Positions 1 through 10,484 of a stretch of DNA of 64,000 nucleotides are shown here, piece by piece. The translations under genes and the position numbers were made by a program. The notes beneath the pieces were generated by a model. The model was given only the letters and a program-made list of their open reading frames with translations, did no database searches and was not told the DNA's origin. This DNA is from Rhypophila decipiens (Eukaryota; Ascomycota; Sordariomycetes; Sordariales; Naviculisporaceae). Positions within the stretch are counted from its first letter, which is position 1, and each line of letters opens with the position of its first letter. The stretch covers positions 1 through 64,000 of the forward strand of contig MU858066.1 of NCBI GenBank assembly GCA_033297075.1, read 5' to 3'.

Positions 1-40
1 CTGTAGACATGTGAGGTGGGTAGCGGGCTTACATAATGCG

Positions 41-80
41 CACGGGTACCCGTGAAATTTTAGAGACACGGGTACCCGTG
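41..80. repeat. Two copies of a perfect 14-bp palindrome
   Basis: The 14-mer CACGGGTACCCGTG is its own reverse complement and occurs at 41-54 and again at 67-80. Short similar words (cttacataat) lie outside at about 29-38 and 112-121. This could be the end of a degraded DNA transposon or a binding-site pair. No transposase ORF is visible nearby. Confidence 0.6.
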
Positions 81-1450
81 GCCCTATGGGGCCCCACAAG
101 AGTGCGGTTGCTTACATAATCGCCGCTGGCGCCTTAGCCGCCGCCACCCACTCATCAACGACAACCTAACCAATTATGGTGAACCGATCACAGTCACCAG
201 TCCATCACAGAAAGCCCTTTCAGGTTTTACTTTTAACGAAACAAGTACCCAAGTACCTCTTTGATGGGCACTTTGAATTTACCCACATATGTTTCACTCT
301 TGCCAATTCCTGCTGTCCTATTCATCGACCATCCTGGGATCAGATTTCCAGATCCTCTTGCAGTCAAAAGATTTACCTAAGAATGTTGGTGGGCTAGAAC
401 GCCACCAACAGTCGCTGCATATCTTGCATTTCATCACGCAAACGAACAAATAAGACATGTCGTTGGCGTCTGTTAGACACACCACTTCACCCCCACCAGT
501 GACCAACGGCGCGAAAAGAAGCTCGACCGACACGATGGGACAGGATTTCATCATATCTTATGTCACGTAATAACTCTACTTTACATTTTCTTGGTCTAGC
601 ATCTTATTCAGCCCTTTTCCCACATCCGTTCTTACTTTCTTCTTGCCTTTGTGGTGCGGGAGCCACTCCCCAAGTTGCATATTATTTTCATTTTCTTGTT
701 TGTACTTTGTCACTACTTCTAATACTATCTTGAGCCAACCACTGACGGCATCTCCGTTCGATGTCGTTGTTGGTGCATAGAATTATCATGTTCTGCGACT
801 TGATATGAGTGATAGATGCAATCATGGTTTTATGTCGGTCATTGTCCAGGCTATCGACCTTCCCAGAGAGAACAAAATGTTCCACGACCAGCCCATGTCA
901 AACCAACAGCATAGTATAAAATACTCTAGCACAGAAACTCAATGAAGCCTAGGTGGCGTTGCGAGTTTCTCGGCACCAGCGGAAAAGGAAAGAAAAGACT
1001 GAGCTCTTGAAGATAATCACCGGTGTTCAAAGTTGCTGACTGAAAAAGACAAATCAGACATTATCGCATTGTTAATATTTGTAAACTATGTGCGACATCA
1101 GGTGAAATCTCAACAAATATTTTCCGGTGGCATTTGTACAAGGCTGCGGTGGCCAGCGGCACTTGATGAGGGTCTCTGATTGTTCTTGCTTCCGTAACCC
1201 ACCAGTCATACAGCTTGGGCAAGAATTGTTGGCTCGGTGGAGCTTTCCCGCCTCTGGCGAGTTTGGTTGATCAGATCGTGCTGTCGCTTGTATCTCAGCA
1301 GTGGAGAGAAAGCGTGAATGGATGTTTCGAGATTTCTGGCATCACTGTTCTGGATAAGGCAGCGACTGCCGTCCATGAAGCCTCCAAAGTTGAAACCTGG
1401 GCTTATTCGGAAGGGACGGCCCTCCAAAACAAGAAAGACGGTACCAAGCA
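81..1450. other. Left-edge region without a supported gene
   Basis: Only short ORFs on both strands with no family resemblance and no convincing splice-joined model. I see no RNA gene. Confidence 0.5.
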
Positions 1451-2305
1451 ATGACGGACACAGAGTTGGCGAGGGGTGGAAGTCGCTGGCCAAACAAGCC
1501 CTTGGCCGTCTGGAGCAAAAACTCGACCTCGAATATCATCATCTCAGATGGTACCTCCATCATTGGGCACATTCTACCTTTCAGTCATCCAATAGCCAAC
1601 CGATATTTTCTCCCGAGCAGTTTCAGACCTCAAACATCACCTTCTCATCAGGCACCTCATTATCGGGCACATTCTACCTTGCAATCATCCAATACCCCAC
1701 AGATATCATTCTTTCAGCACAATATGTCGAATCCAGGGAGGCCAAATCGCTTGTCCGATCCTAACGTACTACACGTACTACGGAGAATTTCGGAAAGATG
1801 GGTACAACTATGCCTACGGAGAACCATGGAAAGATGGCTACAACAATACGTGCGACAGAGAATTATGGAAAGATGGTTACATATTGTGGAGATCATGTTT
1901 TGGGACATGGTTTACTCCATCTGTCTCCCCGGATCCCTGCTTCTCCATGACGCGGATTTGTGCCAAAAGGTCAATGATCACCTTGTTCTTAAATTTCAGG
2001 AGCGATGTCGATGTGGATACGATATCTACTATAAAGCCGAACACGACCACAATGGGCCCTGGGACTGGTCGGATCGGCCCTGGGACTGGTCGGATCGGCC
2101 CTGGGAATTGGAGGATCGGCCCTGGCTTCCAGATATCGAGGTGACAGAAGAAGATGAGAGATGGGCCCGGGCGAAGGTAGAACGGGAGGACGCAGAAAGG
2201 CAGAACCGAGAAGGGGAGGAGCCAAAAAGGGAGGAGCAAAAAGGGGAGGAGCCAAAAGGGGAGGAGCCAAAAGGGGAGGAGCAAAAAGGGGAGGAGCCAG
2301 AATGA
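1451..2305 (+). CDS. Doubtful repeat-rich ORF, hypothetical protein
   Basis: A 284-codon open frame from an ATG at 1451; a second in-frame ATG at 1724 is an equally good start. No family is recognised. The translation is largely made of repeats: three MERW-like blocks near the middle, three WDWSDRP-type units, then a Glu/Lys/Pro/Gly tail of five-residue units ending in PE. A different frame over 1780-1900 gives a similarly repetitive protein (WKDGY units). The open frame may therefore simply follow from tandem repeats whose period is a multiple of three. There is no supported intron. It could be a disordered low-complexity protein or not a gene at all. Confidence 0.3.
   Translation: MTDTELARGGSRWPNKPLAVWSKNSTSNIIISDGTSIIGHILPFSHPIANRYFLPSSFRPQTSPSHQAPHYRAHSTLQSSNTPQISFFQHNMSNPGRPNRLSDPNVLHVLRRISERWVQLCLRRTMERWLQQYVRQRIMERWLHIVEIMFWDMVYSICLPGSLLLHDADLCQKVNDHLVLKFQERCRCGYDIYYKAEHDHNGPWDWSDRPWDWSDRPWELEDRPWLPDIEVTEEDERWARAKVEREDAERQNREGEEPKREEQKGEEPKGEEPKGEEQKGEEPE
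1531..1730. repeat. Diverged tandem duplication, two units of about 100 bp
   Basis: 1531-1630 and 1631-1730 align at a period of 100 bases. Shared words include gggcacattctacctt (1565-1580 and 1665-1680) and catccaata. Because 100 is not a multiple of three, the two units are read in different frames. Confidence 0.7.
2055..2125. repeat. 21-bp tandem repeat, three units
   Basis: Units start at 2055, 2076 and 2097 with the core ggccctgggactggtcgg; the third unit is diverged and a partial fourth unit follows. In the long open frame it encodes RPWDWSD-type units. Confidence 0.85.
2213..2302. repeat. 15-bp tandem repeat, six units
   Basis: Six consecutive copies of ggggaggagccaaaa with one or two changes each. 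It encodes a Gly-Glu-Glu-Pro-Lys pentapeptide tail in the 1451-2305 frame. Confidence 0.9.
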
Positions 2306-3261
2306 GGCAAAGCAACAAGCTGAACCGCAGGAAGAACGAGATATGCAGCGGAAAATCCCCGGACTCAGAGAAAGCAAAGGAAGTGAAGCGTGGCCTATAC
2401 TTGTTCGGCGAGGCGAAATTACAGCATCATGTTGGCGGAGAGGCATCTTGAGGGCTGGGTCAGCGGTTGTGCGGCATTTGCAAGTGTTGCTTGCATGTTT
2501 GACGACTGCAATGCCAGCCATGGGCTGGTCATTTGGATTGAAATCCTGGCTATGGCAGATGAATACTCAGCGGGATAGCTTATAACATAGAAGCTATTCA
2601 TCATTGTATCCATGTTTCATCATGGCATTCCTGACGGAGCGACTCTAGTAATCCGTGATGTTGTTGAGTTGACTTTGTTTCGTGCAGACTGGGATCCATG
2701 GGATGGCAACTTGGTCAAAAAATGGGGTGTAAAATACAAGAACAACACCTCCATCCAAGACGACATGAGGCCTTGTAAAGAATGCTTGTACGTCTCAGAA
2801 TTGACCTTCAGACCCTGTAAGCTGCTCTTTTATACCTTCAGGTTCGTCCTGTTTAATCTATATAAGAGATCAAATGTACGCGTATATAGGGATTGATTCA
2901 TGTATATATGGTCCGTTTTCACACCCCATTTTTCGAACCAGTTAGATGGGTAATACCTGACCATTGATCTGGCACAGCAACCGCCTTCTTCGAGTGGTGC
3001 ATAACTTTAAATTCTGAACCTGCTTGGGTGCAAACTTTCACTATGGTACCTGCCTTTCGAGAAAGGTGCTTGCCCACCCACCAACCCTCAGCGTTCGCTT
3101 GTTACCCTACTCACTCAACAACTTGATCGTTCCACTCTCTTCCTCTCGGAAACCAGAGTTCTCCCTGATCATCAATTTCCACGTCCACTATCTTGTTCGG
3201 TATCCTCATCAATCATCACAACGTTGAACATCTAGTACGCGCTACTGGAATATCCGACACA
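2306..3261. other. Intergenic, no gene seen
   Basis: Only short ORFs without coding character. The last 200 bases are pyrimidine-rich and likely hold the promoter and leader of the next gene. Confidence 0.5.
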
Positions 3262-3704
3262 ATGGCTCCCCCGTCGAAGAAGCAGAAGACAAGCCCGTCC
3301 CAGGAAACGGTCAAACGTGGTTCGGATGTGGAGCAAGGCAAGAAAGAGACAGGTGAGTGTAACGCCACTGTATGAATTGGAAGACAGCTAATTGAGGTTG
3401 ATCAGAATGCGAGATGATCTACAGGAGGAAGGTACTAGCCAACCTCGAGGATCTCCTCACTGCGCACCTTGCCGACCTCAAGTATCTCCTCACTGCGCAC
3501 AATGCCGGTAGACTAGTGGTTCCGGAGACTGAGAGCGACAGCGCGAATATGACAGAGGCACTTAAGGCATTAATTGAAGAGTTGGACAGATCGAGTCCGC
3601 TTGCGCCCTCCAAGGTTCTGGTCGAGATAGCCGAGGCATTAATCGCATTGCTGAAGAGATCGAGGCGGCAAAGAGTGGCCAACATCTTGTCAGCAGGCAC
3701 TTGA
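3262..3704 (+). CDS. Small hypothetical protein, two exons, 129 residues
   Basis: Exons 3262-3352 and 3406-3704, joined by a 53-base intron with GTGAGT donor and CAG acceptor, phase 1; the join is in frame and ends at TGA. The N-terminus is basic with a PSKKQK stretch resembling a nuclear localisation signal. The remainder is predicted mostly helical and contains a near-repeat LxDLxxLLTAHL/LKYLLTAH, then two ALxALxEEL/ALxALLKR-like segments. I do not recognise a family. The clean splice sites and preserved frame argue for a real gene; the lack of known homology keeps confidence moderate. It stands alone, 0.8 kb upstream of an NAD(P)-binding protein on the same strand. Confidence 0.55.
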
Positions 3705-4534
3705 AGCCCCGAGACTAAACACGCTGCCGATTATGGTCGACCAAAGAAGGACATCGAGAGTGCAAGGAGACTGAGAGGTTCAAGAGTTTGCGAGTTTGCG
3801 AGTCTGTGGATGGGAGACACCGTCGTTGAACTTTACCAATATTTTGTAGCGTCCATTTTCCTATGAGCGCTGAACTCATTCACAAGATGACGACGAAATT
3901 ACCGATTATACCTGCCACGTAATGTGTGGAAGTATCAGGTATAAGGCAGCGTTAGTTGCGTGGCAACAGGTAGTGATAACCTACAAATAAACTTGCAATG
4001 CATTACAAAAAGAAGCTGACGAGTCTTTGCGTGGCTGAGAAATCGACTTTGCATCGTCTTGAAAAATAAAAAACGCGCAATGTGACTCCCAGTGAAGCGA
4101 CATGATACGTATTGGCAGTACCTCATAAAGTCCGAAAACATGCCGAAGTTGTTAGTGTCTGCGCTGGCGAACCCGCTATCTACTAGCACTTACGAGTTTA
4201 GCGAAAGTACCCCGAGCCAATACCGTTATCGCTGACCTGAACCGGCACGACCCACACCGAGCCTTGGCGAATGCTAATCCACGATTCCCCGTCACTGATT
4301 CTTTGAAGACCAAACCATTCCTCTTCCTCTCCCACCACGACGACTAGATGCCCGGCGCATTTTCGGAAGACTAGAAATCGCCATCATCCGCGACGATGCC
4401 TGTTCACGTCACATATAAAGCCCGCGATCGACCGTCCTCTCTCGACGACGTCGAACCTGGATGAACAAAGTCAGACAACAAGCAGCTCCAACAAACACCT
4501 CGATCGCAATCAGCGCAAAACCATATCCGTCTCA
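3705..4534. other. Intergenic, promoter side of the NAD(P)-binding gene
   Basis: No supported gene. An 84-codon minus-strand ORF (3935-4189) lacks any recognisable feature. A short run of repeated gagtttgc words lies at about 3785-3805. Confidence 0.5.
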
Positions 4535-5293
4535 ATGCCCTCCCCAACAAGAACCATCTTCTTCCTTGGCGCAACTGGCGGCGTCGCGCTGTCAGTCCTC
4601 CGCCGAAGTCTCGCAGCAGGCCACATTTGCGTCGCCCTCTGCCGAACGCCCTCCAAGCTCCACGGGCTCCTCGACGAGTCCGAAGCAAACAGTCCCAACC
4701 TGACCATCGAGCAGGGCAATGCGCTAAACGTCGACGACATCGTGCGCTGCCTCAATGCCCGGGGACCGGTCGACACCATCGTCTCGTCCATCGGCGGCTA
4801 CATGCAATACTCCAAGATGGAAAACGACGATCCGCACGTCTGCGAGAACGGCATGGAGGCACTGCTCCAGGCCCTGTCGCAATACCGCGCCGCCGAAAAG
4901 AACAAGCCCGACTTCTTCTCGCCCCGACTTTTTGTGGTTAGCACTACCGGTGTGAGTGATGTCGCGCGGCGCATTCCCGTGCTGCTGATTCCGCTCTACG
5001 CGACGCTCATCAAGAGCCCGGCCAAGGACAAGGCAGCGATGGAGAAGGTTCTGATCACATCTGAGGAGAAGACGTGGACGATCGTGCGCCCAAGCATATT
5101 CACGGATGGGCCCGAGGCGGCCCCGGGGACGGTTACTGAGGGCATCGAGGACCCGGTCGCCGGCGTTGATGTTGTTCCCTTTGTGGCGGGGTACACCATC
5201 AGCCGGCTGGACGTGGGCAAGTGGATCTTTGAGAAGTTGGTGCAGAAGGAGGAGGAGAAATATGTCAAGAAGGCGGTCATGATCTCTTACTAG
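4535..5293 (+). CDS. NAD(P)-binding Rossmann-fold protein (atypical SDR / NmrA-like)
   Basis: Single exon, 252 residues. The N-terminus is a beta strand followed by GATGGVALSVLRRSLAAGH (residues 12-30), the GxxGxxG dinucleotide-binding motif of atypical short-chain dehydrogenases of the NAD(P)H-binding (PF13460) and NmrA type. A strand and helix follow with the conserved VALCRTPSKL pattern, where basic residues would suit NADP(H), and then NALNVDDIVRCL. There is no classical YxxxK pair at the usual place, as expected for this class. Such proteins act as cytosolic reductases or as redox sensors; the substrate cannot be told. The start at 4535 places the Rossmann motif at the normal distance from the N-terminus. 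Confidence 0.85.
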   Translation: MPSPTRTIFFLGATGGVALSVLRRSLAAGHICVALCRTPSKLHGLLDESEANSPNLTIEQGNALNVDDIVRCLNARGPVDTIVSSIGGYMQYSKMENDDPHVCENGMEALLQALSQYRAAEKNKPDFFSPRLFVVSTTGVSDVARRIPVLLIPLYATLIKSPAKDKAAMEKVLITSEEKTWTIVRPSIFTDGPEAAPGTVTEGIEDPVAGVDVVPFVAGYTISRLDVGKWIFEKLVQKEEEKYVKKAVMISY

Positions 5294-5623
5294 GTACGAG
5301 CTTTGGGGACTTGTTTACATGGTCGGTTTGCTTTATCTGGCGTTTTGGATAGGGGCTGGATAGGCGGACCGAGGGCACGCTGTTCTGATGTCGGTCAAGA
5401 AGGGGTCTCGGGTAAAAAAACCTTGGTGCTCGCCCTTCCGCTGCGTTTTTCAAGTCACTGCATCCTTGTCCTTATACGTACCCAACTCTCCAACCCCCAG
5501 CGAGCGGTGCGTCTCTGAAGCTTATTACTAGTAGTAATTCAATGTCATTTTCTCTGTCTCGCACTCCAGAAATTTGGCCCCTCCCCCCTTCCCACCACCG
5601 TAAGAGATTCCCTCAACCCTACC
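5294..5623. other. Convergent intergenic gap
   Basis: Lies between the 3' ends of the NAD(P)-binding gene and the GH55 gene. No ORF or RNA signal of note. Confidence 0.6.
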
Positions 5624-8600
5624 TTAAGGCGGATTCCCACTCCGATTGCCACACCCAGCCTCCATCCCCTTCCTGACCAAGCAAAACGGGAACGGGTAAT
5701 CATTCATGGTCGGATTCGCCGAGATCAACCCCGCCACCGACCCCGGCCCCTCCCCGCCGCAAGTGTTCTGCGCAGCCAGCAAGAAATCCTGCAAGCCCTG
5801 GCCCGTGAACTGGAAGAAGCCGCTGTTGGCATTGTTCAACGTGAGATAGCCCAGTACAAGGGAGCACTCGCCTGATGTGGCGAGGGTGCAGTAGGCGCCG
5901 TTGTGGCGTTCGCGTTTGGACAGCAGTGCCGCCGCGTGCTTGTTGGGTTCGGTTTCGGTTTCGGCAGAGCTATTATTATTATTGCTGCTGTTGTGGCGGG
6001 ATTTCAGTCTATTGTTGTTGTTGTTGTTGTTGTCGGGGATGGACACCCCGCCGCTGGAGAGGCAGTTGAAGTTGTTCCAGTCGTAGGTCTGAGATGTGGA
6101 GAAGGGGAGCGAGTTCCACGCGTCGGCGTAGCATGGGAAGAGGTCGGTTTGGAGGACGTCGGTGTGGCAGTCTACGCCGACGCCGTCGGGGATGATGACG
6201 TCGAAGGTCGGGTCTGGTTGTTTGGTTAGTAATTAGTTGCTGGGGCAAGTCTGTGCAAGTTTCATGGACTGCTAGTTAACCTACCTGGGTCAGGATTCGT
6301 TGGCAGAGGATCGTCACCGGTGTCAGGGGGTGGGACCACGGGGACCAGGGGGTCGGGAGGGTCTACAAAGGGAATTTCCGCCCAACTGCCGTCGTCGGTG
6401 ACGCCTGTGATGAAGAGGTAGCTCGTCCCTTCTATGTCGGGGAGATCGATTGGGGGAGGGATGATGAGGGGGGCCAGGGAGCCGAACAGGACGGGGATGA
6501 AGCCCAGGGGCAGGAGCAGCAGAGCGAGAAACCAGCCGTCTCCGTCGTCGTCATCCGTGTCTGAGGGATCAAGCGTTTGTCCCGGCTGAAGGGTGCTGGT
6601 TGTTGGGCTCCCGGTCTGGTCGACGCCCGTGATCACAAGAGTGGCGGTGGGGTTGCTGAAGCCCGAGGTGATGGGCATTGGGGCGGGTAAGGGACTCCCT
6701 GGCAGGATCTGGATGGCGAAGCCGGCGGAGCCACCACGTCCACAGCATGTCCCTGTGATCAAGCGGAATATATCACACACTTGATGACAGTTTTCTGGGC
6801 CCGGAGGTTGGTTCTGCGAGCCCGACGTGGGCAGAGCGGCGATGGCGCTGGCGCATGCTGCCGAGAGCGTCATTGTTTGTCCTGTCTGGATGTTTCCGCA
6901 TGCGCTCACAAGGGCAGGCACAGGCAGTGCGTTTGTCGGGGATGGGTTCTTGGCGACAGCTTGGACGCCGCCGATATTGGCTCCAGTAAGGGATATGGGA
7001 AGCCAGGCGCTGACAGCGGTCAAGAAACCGTTGCGGTTCTCGGACTGGCGCACTGCAGGAATGCCACCTAGGGGGGAGGCCACCTCCAGAGCACCCTTGG
7101 TGTAGATGCTGAAAAACCAAAGACCCTGGGAATAGTCGGTCTGGATGAGACGTTGCTGGCAGTCCTCTGGGATGAGGCAGTCCTGGGTGTAGCTTCGGAA
7201 CCAGCTGTACAGCCCAGCCCCGTAGACGAGCATGTCTGTCGAGTGCCGGACCATGAGAGCCCACGAAAGAGTGCATGTAGGGCTCGAGGGGTCGCAGTCT
7301 TCAAATAGAGGATCACTCTCGTAAGCTCCAGGCTGCCAAACTCCTAGCGCGTCTGGAGTCGGCTGGAAGTAAGGGGACTCGGTTTGCATGTGGGCGATGA
7401 AGTTGTTGGAGGCGTGGTGGAAGTTGTACTGGTACAAGACAGCGTGCTCTGAAGCCCCGCCCCAGAGCCACACGGGCTCGGTTGTCTCGACCAAAAGACC
7501 TCTGGCTACAAAGATGTTGCAACGAGTCTGCTCTACAATGTCGAGGTCATGGTCCCTGTGGTAAGAGCAAGCCTTGTGTTAGTCGGTGTACACCATGATA
7601 TGCATGTGAACTGGGGAAGAGACGTACGCTGTCCATAGCCAGTTGTTCTCAAAGTATCCCGAGGCACCGGGTGTGATGTGCATCATCATGGCAGCGGCAA
7701 AGCAGTTGGGATCGACGTCTGATCCCCATGGACAATCCTTGGCTTGCAGGTTGGACCCGATCGATCCGCCGATACGGACATGGGAATCCCACATGGCGGC
7801 GCTCCCCTGGCTAGCCGCCTTTACGTTCCATTCAACCACGACAGCGCCGGCGGCGGGTGCGCGAACGTTGAACATCATGTCGGTGATCTCAATGTTGCCC
7901 ACGTCGCCGGGATTCCCGACTTTCCACACGGGTTTCGGATCATTGGGATCCTGAAAGAAGTCGCCGTATCCCATGATCTGTGGCCAGTGCTCACCCACAA
8001 TGACGGAACCGACTGGGACGTGAATGGTGGAGGCAACTAGATATACGCCAGTCGGAAGGAACAAAATGCGTCCGTTGGCCCCGGCCAAGGCTGCGTTGAT
8101 GGCTGCGCTCTGATCACCGGTTCCATCGCCCACAGCCCCAAAGTCGGCAACGCTGACAAAGGAGCCTGTTCCATGGTTCTCGTACTGCGGCTTGGATCTG
8201 GTAAAGATATTTCCCGAACTGTCCAGGAGAGCCGCTGGCTTGTTCGGACGGGGGTTGATGGGTCCAGTGACGGATGAACCCGAGCCGTCAATGTTGGTGT
8301 ATCGGCGGCCCATTGCCCAGGACCCAATGGTCACTGCGCCACCAGTGGTGCCGGCCAGAATGGTCTCTCCGCCATCTACAAGCACGATGGACGGAGTGTT
8401 GCCTTCGACCACGAGGTTCTCAATCGTGATTGCCGGTCGTTGGGCAGCATTGGAGTTGACGGTAATGGCATAGGGCACGTTGTTGAAGTGCGAGTCGAGG
8501 ATTGTCAAGCTTCCCGTTCCCTGCGCTCCATAGCCGCCGAAATTGTTGCAGGCAAAGGCGATGTAAGCCAGGTTGATGTTGATGTCTTGCCAAGTCCAGC

Positions 8601-9867
8601 CCCCTGAATTCATTGTATTAGTTGCGAGATTTCAAGTTGTCACAAGAGAGAGGTCGCTCACAGTTCCAGATATGAGACACGGCAATCGCTGACAGGGTGA
8701 TGGTAATGCGCCGTGCGGTAAACTGCTGGCTCCCCACTCGCATGGCAATGTTGCCGCCAAAGAAGGTCAGGTCACTCATGAAGCCTCCTGATCCGTTCTC
8801 GGTGAACAGCCCGACGGCGGTGCTGCCCCCCCATTGGCATGACGAAATCAATGTTCTGTAGCGATGTGGCCTGGCCGACCTGCCAGTGAATACCCGTGGG
8901 CACATATGCCTGGTCGCCCGACTGGTTCTCGTTGGGCATGGCGGTCAAGTCAATGACAAAGTTGCGAATCTGGCGAAAGAACTGGTTCTGGTTGATGTAC
9001 CACTGTGCTCCATTGCCGCCGGGAATGTAGGGGTCGGTATCAATGAGGGCAATCCCCTCAAAGGTCGGCATGCCCTTGATGGTGGGCTTGGAACCCGAGG
9101 GATCGCCTATGAACTGAGTGAAGTAGTACTGGATGATGGGCTTGGAAACCATGTATGTCCCAGGGGGGAAGAAGATGATGGCTCCGCGCGCAGTGGTGGA
9201 GCCGCAGTCCAGTCCACAGCGGTCGCCATCTGTGATGGCCGCGTTGATAGCGCCCGTGTCTGCCCCGTTTGTCAGTCAGTCAGTCCATGATGCGAGAAGG
9301 AAGGTACTGACCGTCGGTTACTCCATCACCCACTGCACCGTATGCCTTGACGTTGCGCCATGCGGCATAACCCGATGGGGCGTATGGAAACTGAGCAAAC
9401 AAGTCATATTAGAGATGTCATGCCTCGCTGCAAGTGAAAGGGAGCATTAACCCAACAGTGCCATGTCCCATGTTGGCAAGCCAGTATGAGCTGCCCGTGG
9501 CTTGGCGGTCCTCCAGAGTGGAAGCCCCAGCATCCCTCTCAAAGGCCATTGAGCTGTTGACCTGGACCAACCCCGGGACCTCGAGCATGCCGGGATCAAA
9601 CTTGTCAGGGGCAGTATCAAAGTAGTTGTTTTGGTTATCCACCATGTATGCAGGCGGAGGTACAGGAGGTGACGGCGTGTAGCCAGCCGGAATGGCACCG
9701 CCGCCCGGTATCGTGATTGGCGCTCCGCCGGGATAGGTCAATGTAGGCGCAGATGCCTTTGACGATGTTGAGGTCATCACACTACCGGGAGCCCCTGATA
9801 CGCAGTGCGAGAGCACAATGGCACCGAGAGCGGCGGCTCCCCGCAACATGTTGGACGGCAAGCGCAT
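5624..9867 (-). CDS. Secreted GH55 glucan 1,3-beta-glucosidase with long C-terminal extension; one-base frameshift
   Basis: Six exons: 9457-9867, 9312-9390, 8662-9259, 7628-8603, 6285-7555 and 5624-6213. The predicted protein has 1307 residues if one base is removed from the G7 run at 8826-8832. Residues 1-25 are a signal peptide (cleavage near VSG/APG). Two pectate-lyase-3-type beta-helix domains follow, starting at WRNVKAYGAVGDGVTD (about 146) and VSVADFGAVGDGTGDQ (about 512), then the GH55 block PVWLWGGASEHAVLYQYNF (about 713). The family hydrolyses beta-1,3-glucan outside the cell. Known GH55 enzymes usually end near 750-950 residues. Here about 350 extra residues hold Cys pairs, a Pro/Asp-rich linker, a strongly hydrophobic stretch near 1025-1055 and an Asn tract, then a Cys-containing end. 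The frameshift is either a sequencing error or a recent lesion; no other stop interrupts the gene. Confidence 0.85.
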
Positions 9868-10484
9868 GTGGGTAGCGGTTCAGACACTCATGCGCACAAG
9901 AGAGGATGGAGATGATTGTTAGCCATCATATCCCCGAACCCCTTTCGCCGTCAACGGCTGAGTGTCATATAAGAGGAGGGCGACAAAGAAGAAGGACAAG
10001 CCAAAAGAAAGCACACCCTGATGCAGCAGCGCTTTCTGTAGGGGGAAAGCAACACATGACTCGCTCTAATACATCTCGGGTCCTGACAGATTTCCAATAG
10101 TACGCTTACAAAACTTCTTGGCCATCAGCTGATATCGAACTATGTCGTCCCTTGACTCTGTTCTGTAGTCGGCGTATAATATATTGAAGATGTGTCAGCT
10201 CAGTCATCCAATATTTACCCCCTATTTGGTGACTGCCTCAAGCTCGCCAAGAGCATCCCCTGGCTGCAATCACTTGATGGTACCCCCGTGGGACGACCAA
10301 GATCTTCTTGTAAGTTGGCATTGAACGCCAAGAACACAACAAGGGCGATAGCCTCCTCCCAGAGAGTTGACAAATTGAAACTTACAATGGGCCCCCGTCG
10401 CCGGGCTACATGTATGTATTCTCTTGCTCCGTCTCTGACATTCTCATTATTCTTTACTTCTCGCACAAACAACCATCCACAAAC
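9868..10484. other. Divergent promoter region between GH55 and metalloprotease genes
   Basis: Head-to-head spacer of 617 bases between two genes for secreted hydrolases. TA-rich words (catataagag near 9966, gtataatatatt near 10172) could serve as TATA elements, but direction and use are not clear. Shared regulation is an inference. Confidence 0.5.

Noticed and set aside
3935..4189. 84-codon minus-strand ORF
   Set aside because: No features; short frame in intergenic DNA.
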